From contig OY288189.1 of NCBI GenBank assembly GCA_958439205.1, forward strand, positions 761,960-825,959: a DNA stretch of 64,000 nucleotides, read 5' to 3'. Below the pieces are notes generated by a model. It saw only the letters and a program-made list of their open reading frames with translations. It ran no database searches and had not been told where the DNA came from. The position numbers and the translations under genes were made by a program. Positions 61,021-64,000 of this stretch are shown in pieces. Positions within the stretch are counted from its first letter, which is position 1. Every line of letters begins with the position of its first letter. The stretch comes from an uncultured Allorhizobium sp. GTDB lineage: Bacteria > Pseudomonadota > Alphaproteobacteria > Rhizobiales > Rhizobiaceae.

Positions 61021-61940
61021 GGACGATCGAGGATGCGTCTGCCAAACAGGCTGGCTGCCAGTTCCACCATGACGCGGGCGCTTCGGCCGCGATCGTCCAG
61101 GAAGGGGTTCAGTTCCACCAGATCGAGTGAAGAGACCAGCTCGCTGTCGTGCAGCAGTTCCATGATGAGATGTGCCTCGCGGAAGGTTGCGCCACCCGGA
61201 ACTGTCGTGCCGACGCCGGGCGCCACGTCCGGATCGAGGAAGTCGACGTCGAGGCTCACATGCAAAAGCCCGCCTGCCGCGCGGACGTCCGCCAGGATGC
61301 GCTTGACGATGCTGCCCATGCCTTCTTCGTCGACGGCCCGCATGTCGAAGACGTTGACCGCGTTTTCCCGGATCAGACGGCGCTCTTCCTCGTCCACCGA
61401 GCGGATGCCGATCTGGTAGACGCGCTTCGGATCGACGAAGGGACGGTCGGGGCCAAGGATCGGGGCGAATTCGGCCTTGCCGCAGAAGAATGCCACGGGC
61501 ATGCCGTGAATATTGCCCGAGGGCGAGGTTTCCGGCGCGTTGAAGTCCGAATGGGCGTCGAGCCACAGGACGTAAAGCGGGCGCCCGAGTTCTGCAGCAT
61601 AGCGGGCCATGCCGGATACGCTGCCCATGGACAGGCTGTGGTCGCCGCCAAGCAGGATCGGAACCGCACCCCCTGTAGCTGCCGTATAGGTCTCCGCCTC
61701 GATCGCCCGGGTGAAGGCGCCGACGATCGGCAGATGTTTGGCGCGCTCCATCTCGGGAAGATCGGATGCCGGTGCAGGTCGAAGATCGCCACGATCCTCG
61801 ACCTGAAACCCAAGATCACCAAGGGCAGATGCAATGCCGGCAATGCGGTAGGCTGCCGGACCCATGGCGCAACCACCACGTCCCGACCCTTCCTCGAGAG
61901 GTACCCCGATCAGCGCCACGGTTTTCTGCTGCTTGTCCAT
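61005..61940 (-). CDS. arcA: Arginase
   Basis: A 311-residue ureohydrolase that converts arginine to ornithine and urea. Binuclear manganese ligands are in LLGGDHSLSMG, LWLDAHSDFN and SLDVDFLDPDVAPG, and the C-terminal SLDLVELNPFLDDRG is typical. The HGMP segment and LDAHSDFNAPETSPSGNIHGMP-type loop match arginases rather than agmatinases. Divergent from an Lrp-type regulator, as arginase genes are in several rhizobia. Confidence 0.93.
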   Translation of the reverse strand: MDKQQKTVALIGVPLEEGSGRGGCAMGPAAYRIAGIASALGDLGFQVEDRGDLRPAPASDLPEMERAKHLPIVGAFTRAIEAETYTAATGGAVPILLGGDHSLSMGSVSGMARYAAELGRPLYVLWLDAHSDFNAPETSPSGNIHGMPVAFFCGKAEFAPILGPDRPFVDPKRVYQIGIRSVDEEERRLIRENAVNVFDMRAVDEEGMGSIVKRILADVRAAGGLLHVSLDVDFLDPDVAPGVGTTVPGGATFREAHLIMELLHDSELVSSLDLVELNPFLDDRGRSARVMVELAASLFGRRILDRPTRGG

Positions 61941-62026
61941 GTCTCGTCCTTATCTGTCGTGTGCCGCCATGATCGGCCAAAGTGCCGTTGTCAAAAAGGT
62001 GGAACTTCGTCACAAAGCGCTATAGT

Positions 62027-62041
62027 TTGCGCATATCGCAA
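62027..62041. promoter_or_regulatory. Candidate Lrp operator
   Basis: TTGCG (62027-62031) and CGCAA (62037-62041) form a perfect 5-bp inverted repeat around CATAT, a 15-base site like those bound by Lrp/AsnC proteins. It sits 23 bases before the regulator start and 86 bases before arginase, so it could serve both. Confidence 0.5.
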
Positions 62042-62064
62042 CCAGCATGTGACAGTTTGTAAAG

Positions 62065-62490
62065 ATGGACGATCTCGACCGCAGCATCCTCGGCGCGCTT
62101 CGCCAGAATGCCCGCCTGCCTGTTGCGTCTCTCGCCGCCATGACCGGCGCCTCGCGCGCGACAATTTCTGCGCGGATCGACCGGCTTGTGGCGAACGGCA
62201 CGATTGCCGCTTTCACGATTCTCACCGGCAGCGAAATCCAGCCGACGGGTGTGCGGGCCATCATCATGATCGAGGTTGTCGGCAAGTTCGCTGACCGGGT
62301 CGCACATCAGCTGCGCGGCATGCCGCAAGTCCGTTCGCTGCACAGCACCAATGGCAAATGGGATTTCATCGCCGAGCTGGAAGAGCGGGATCTCGCCAGT
62401 TTCGACGAGACGCTCAGACGGATCCGATTGATCGAGGGCATCAACTTCACCGAATCCAACATCCTCCTGAAAACCAGCAAGGTGGCCTGA
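62065..62490 (+). CDS. Lrp/AsnC-family regulator
   Basis: A 141-residue regulator. The N-terminal helix-turn-helix (MDDLDRSILGALRQNARLPVASLA, GASRATISARIDRLVANGTI) is followed by the RAM ligand-binding domain (IIMIEVVGKFADRVAHQLRG, STNGKWDFIAELE). Divergent from arginase, so probably its arginine-responsive activator and self-regulator; inference from position. Its stop lies within a short palindrome shared with the tamB stop. Confidence 0.92.
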   Translation: MDDLDRSILGALRQNARLPVASLAAMTGASRATISARIDRLVANGTIAAFTILTGSEIQPTGVRAIIMIEVVGKFADRVAHQLRGMPQVRSLHSTNGKWDFIAELEERDLASFDETLRRIRLIEGINFTESNILLKTSKVA

Positions 62491-62519
62491 CCCCGGGCAG
62501 AGCCTCTCCTCGGGGGTCA
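62488..62519. other. Short palindrome joining two convergent stop codons
   Basis: TGACCCC (62488-62494) and GGGGTCA (62513-62519) pair perfectly. The two TGA stops of the Lrp gene and tamB are the ends of the arms. It is a weak two-way terminator candidate without T-tracts. Confidence 0.4.
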
Positions 62520-64000
62520 GTATTCTTTCTCGTAGAAGATGCCGCCACCGGCGCCGGATCCGCCAGCTTCACCCTTCAGCTTCAAGCCTCGCCCGATGTC
62601 GAGATTGATGACCGCCTTGGCGCCACCGCTGCCACTTTGCTGCAGTTCGATATAGGTGCGGTCGTTCAGGTACTTGCCGGCGCTGATGCTGGTGCCGCCG
62701 GTTTCATCCGTGGATATATCGAGATCGTCGATGCCGAGCGTGCTGCGTAGCGACTGGAACAGCGAGGTCCCGCGCCCGCCGGCGAGCTGGGCCGCGGCAT
62801 CGGCAAGCTGCGCGATCTGCAGGGGCGAGAGCCGCGACAATGATTGTCCGAAGATCAGCTGGGCCAAGATTTCGTCCTGGGGCAGGGACGGTGTCGAGCT
62901 GAAGCTCACCTGCGGATTGCTGGCAAGTCCGGTCAGCAGAATGACGATGGTGGCGTTGCCCGAGGTCGTGGTCGCTTCGAGATCGAGAAGAGGCACGAGG
63001 TCACCACCGAAGGTGATCGTCGCCCGGGTAATGTCGAGGCGCTTCGTCAGGATCTGCATGCGGCCGCGCCGCAATTCGAAGGCGCCGGAGACTACAGGCG
63101 CTGCCGCCGAGCCGGTCAATGAGATCGTCCCGCCAAGCTCGGCATCAATGCCGCGCCCCCGGACGAAAGTCTGGGTGGGCGAGGAGATCGTGAGATCGAG
63201 CGCAATCGGCGCACTCGATGAGCGGCCTTCCGCTGGCTGCTGCTCGCGTTGCTGACGCTGAACCGCAGCCGGTGCGTTGCGATGCTCGATATCGAGCGCC
63301 TGCAGACTTGCCGGGCGGCTCTCGGACAGGGTGATCGAGGTACGCGACAGGTTGATCGCGCCGGCCAGTGTCGGGCCGTTCAGCAACTGCCCCGTGAGGG
63401 TCAGCCTGCCATCTGCCGTGCTGGTCACGGTGTTGCCATCGACATAGACGGCCTGGTCGAGGTTAATCGTCAGGTCGGCCGGCAGGCCGGGGCTTGCGAT
63501 ATCGATGCTGCCGCTTGCCGAGACACGACCGCCGGTCGCGAGGTTCCCGGTCAGGCTGCCAATCTCGGCCCGGGTGCCGGTGAGGTTCACCGTCGTTGCG
63601 ATCTGCTCGATCGCCAGGTTGCGTCTGACGTCGACAACGCGGGCGCCGCTGGTCGATACCGTGCCGGTGATCCGCGGCTCGGCTCCGGTGCCGCCGATCG
63701 TCAGGTTGACGCTGGCATTGCCTTCGGCAACGAGGCCCTGGGCCGCGAGTTGGCCATTGGCGGCAGAGAGGGGGACGTCTCCCTGGACGCGGATATCGAG
63801 GCCTGGGCCGCTCTGAAGCGAGACATTGCCGCCTGCGGTGAGGCCGATGCCACCACCGTTGATGCCGCTTTCAAGGGTGAGGGTCTGGTTTTCGAAACGA
63901 CCATTGGCGGTGATCCCGAAGGGGGCGAGACCCGCACTCCGTGTTTGGGCGATTGCGGCACCCTGCCAGTCGAGCCGGTAATCCGCCACCGGCGCCGACG
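62517..64000 (-). CDS. tamB: Translocation and assembly module TamB, C-terminal part (5' end outside the window)
   Basis: The last ~494 residues of a TamB/DUF490 protein; the gene continues past the right edge. It shows the beta-helical repeats (many short Gly/Thr/Asn strands such as LTAGGNVSLQ, GTVSTSGARVVDVRRNL, TLTGQLLNGPTLAGAINLSRT) and the conserved C-terminal DUF490 block DEILAQLIFGQSLSRLSPLQ, then DDLDISTDETGGTSISAGKYLNDRTYIELQQ and GRGLKLKGEAG. TamB is anchored in the inner membrane and spans the periplasm to move lipids or outer-membrane proteins with TamA. The N-terminal anchor is not in view. Confidence 0.9.
   Translation of the reverse strand, partial: SAPVADYRLDWQGAAIAQTRSAGLAPFGITANGRFENQTLTLESGINGGGIGLTAGGNVSLQSGPGLDIRVQGDVPLSAANGQLAAQGLVAEGNASVNLTIGGTGAEPRITGTVSTSGARVVDVRRNLAIEQIATTVNLTGTRAEIGSLTGNLATGGRVSASGSIDIASPGLPADLTINLDQAVYVDGNTVTSTADGRLTLTGQLLNGPTLAGAINLSRTSITLSESRPASLQALDIEHRNAPAAVQRQQREQQPAEGRSSSAPIALDLTISSPTQTFVRGRGIDAELGGTISLTGSAAAPVVSGAFELRRGRMQILTKRLDITRATITFGGDLVPLLDLEATTTSGNATIVILLTGLASNPQVSFSSTPSLPQDEILAQLIFGQSLSRLSPLQIAQLADAAAQLAGGRGTSLFQSLRSTLGIDDLDISTDETGGTSISAGKYLNDRTYIELQQSGSGGAKAVINLDIGRGLKLKGEAGGSGAGGGIFYEKEY

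Overview
The window is a 64 kb piece of an alphaproteobacterial chromosome, almost certainly from Rhizobiaceae (Agrobacterium/Rhizobium/Ciceribacter-like). The evidence is the high-GC coding style, the block sdhCDAB - mdh-sucCDAB - lpd - priA - atpHAGDC, an Omp19-type lipoprotein, an alphaproteobacterial Mic60 (mitofilin-like) gene beside hemY, an F1-only ATP synthase operon and candidate CtrA sites. I cannot name the species. No rRNA, tRNA, CRISPR array, transposase or prophage gene was recognised, and no stretch over 300 bases lacks a gene.

Layout. 1-4.4 kb: the 3' end of typA, a GNAT acetyltransferase, a secreted orphan, ppa, a DUF167 protein, YggT and an MFS exporter. 4.4-10.2 kb (minus strand): hemC-hemD-mic60-hemY-terB-glutamine amidotransferase. 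10.3-14.2 kb: tsaD-gpsA-YciI-EVE-methyltransferase, with a small secreted protein convergent to them. 14.4-30.7 kb: the TCA block sdhCDAB, an Omp19-like lipoprotein, zapE, then a long run mdh-sucC-sucD-sucA-sucB-MAPEG-secreted protein-SDR-lpd. 30.8-37.7 kb: cytochrome b561, a DUF2867 protein, a TraB/GumN protein, xerC, an acyltransferase, priA and a small membrane protein. 38-42.9 kb: atpHAGDC, ending in a strong terminator.

The right third looks accessory. At 43-49.7 kb there is a catabolic cluster (GMC oxidoreductase, enolase-superfamily enzyme, AldA-like aldehyde dehydrogenase, LysR regulator, divergent L-lactate dehydrogenase) interrupted by a 264-bp imperfect palindrome. At 49.8-57.5 kb an ArsR regulator with SqrR/BigR-like cysteine spacing precedes a LysR-controlled molybdenum NAD+-formate dehydrogenase operon (fdsGBA-fdhD-fdsD), which carries a triple-hairpin repeat between fdsB and fdsA. 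From 57.5 kb come an asparaginase, a CheW/soluble-receptor pair, arginase with a divergent Lrp-type regulator, and the 3' part of tamB.

Together the window holds much of central energy metabolism: succinyl-CoA formation by SucAB-Lpd and SucCD, succinate oxidation by Sdh, malate oxidation by Mdh, and ATP synthesis by F1. Formate oxidation to NADH and a putative hydroxy-acid or sugar-acid route to pyruvate are add-ons. I saw no clearly undescribed large system. The best leads are the palindrome and its enolase-superfamily/GMC setting, the candidate persulfide-sensing ArsR, the operator-like dyad inside the lysR gene upstream of fds, and several RNA hairpins that overlap stop codons or genes on the opposite strand.
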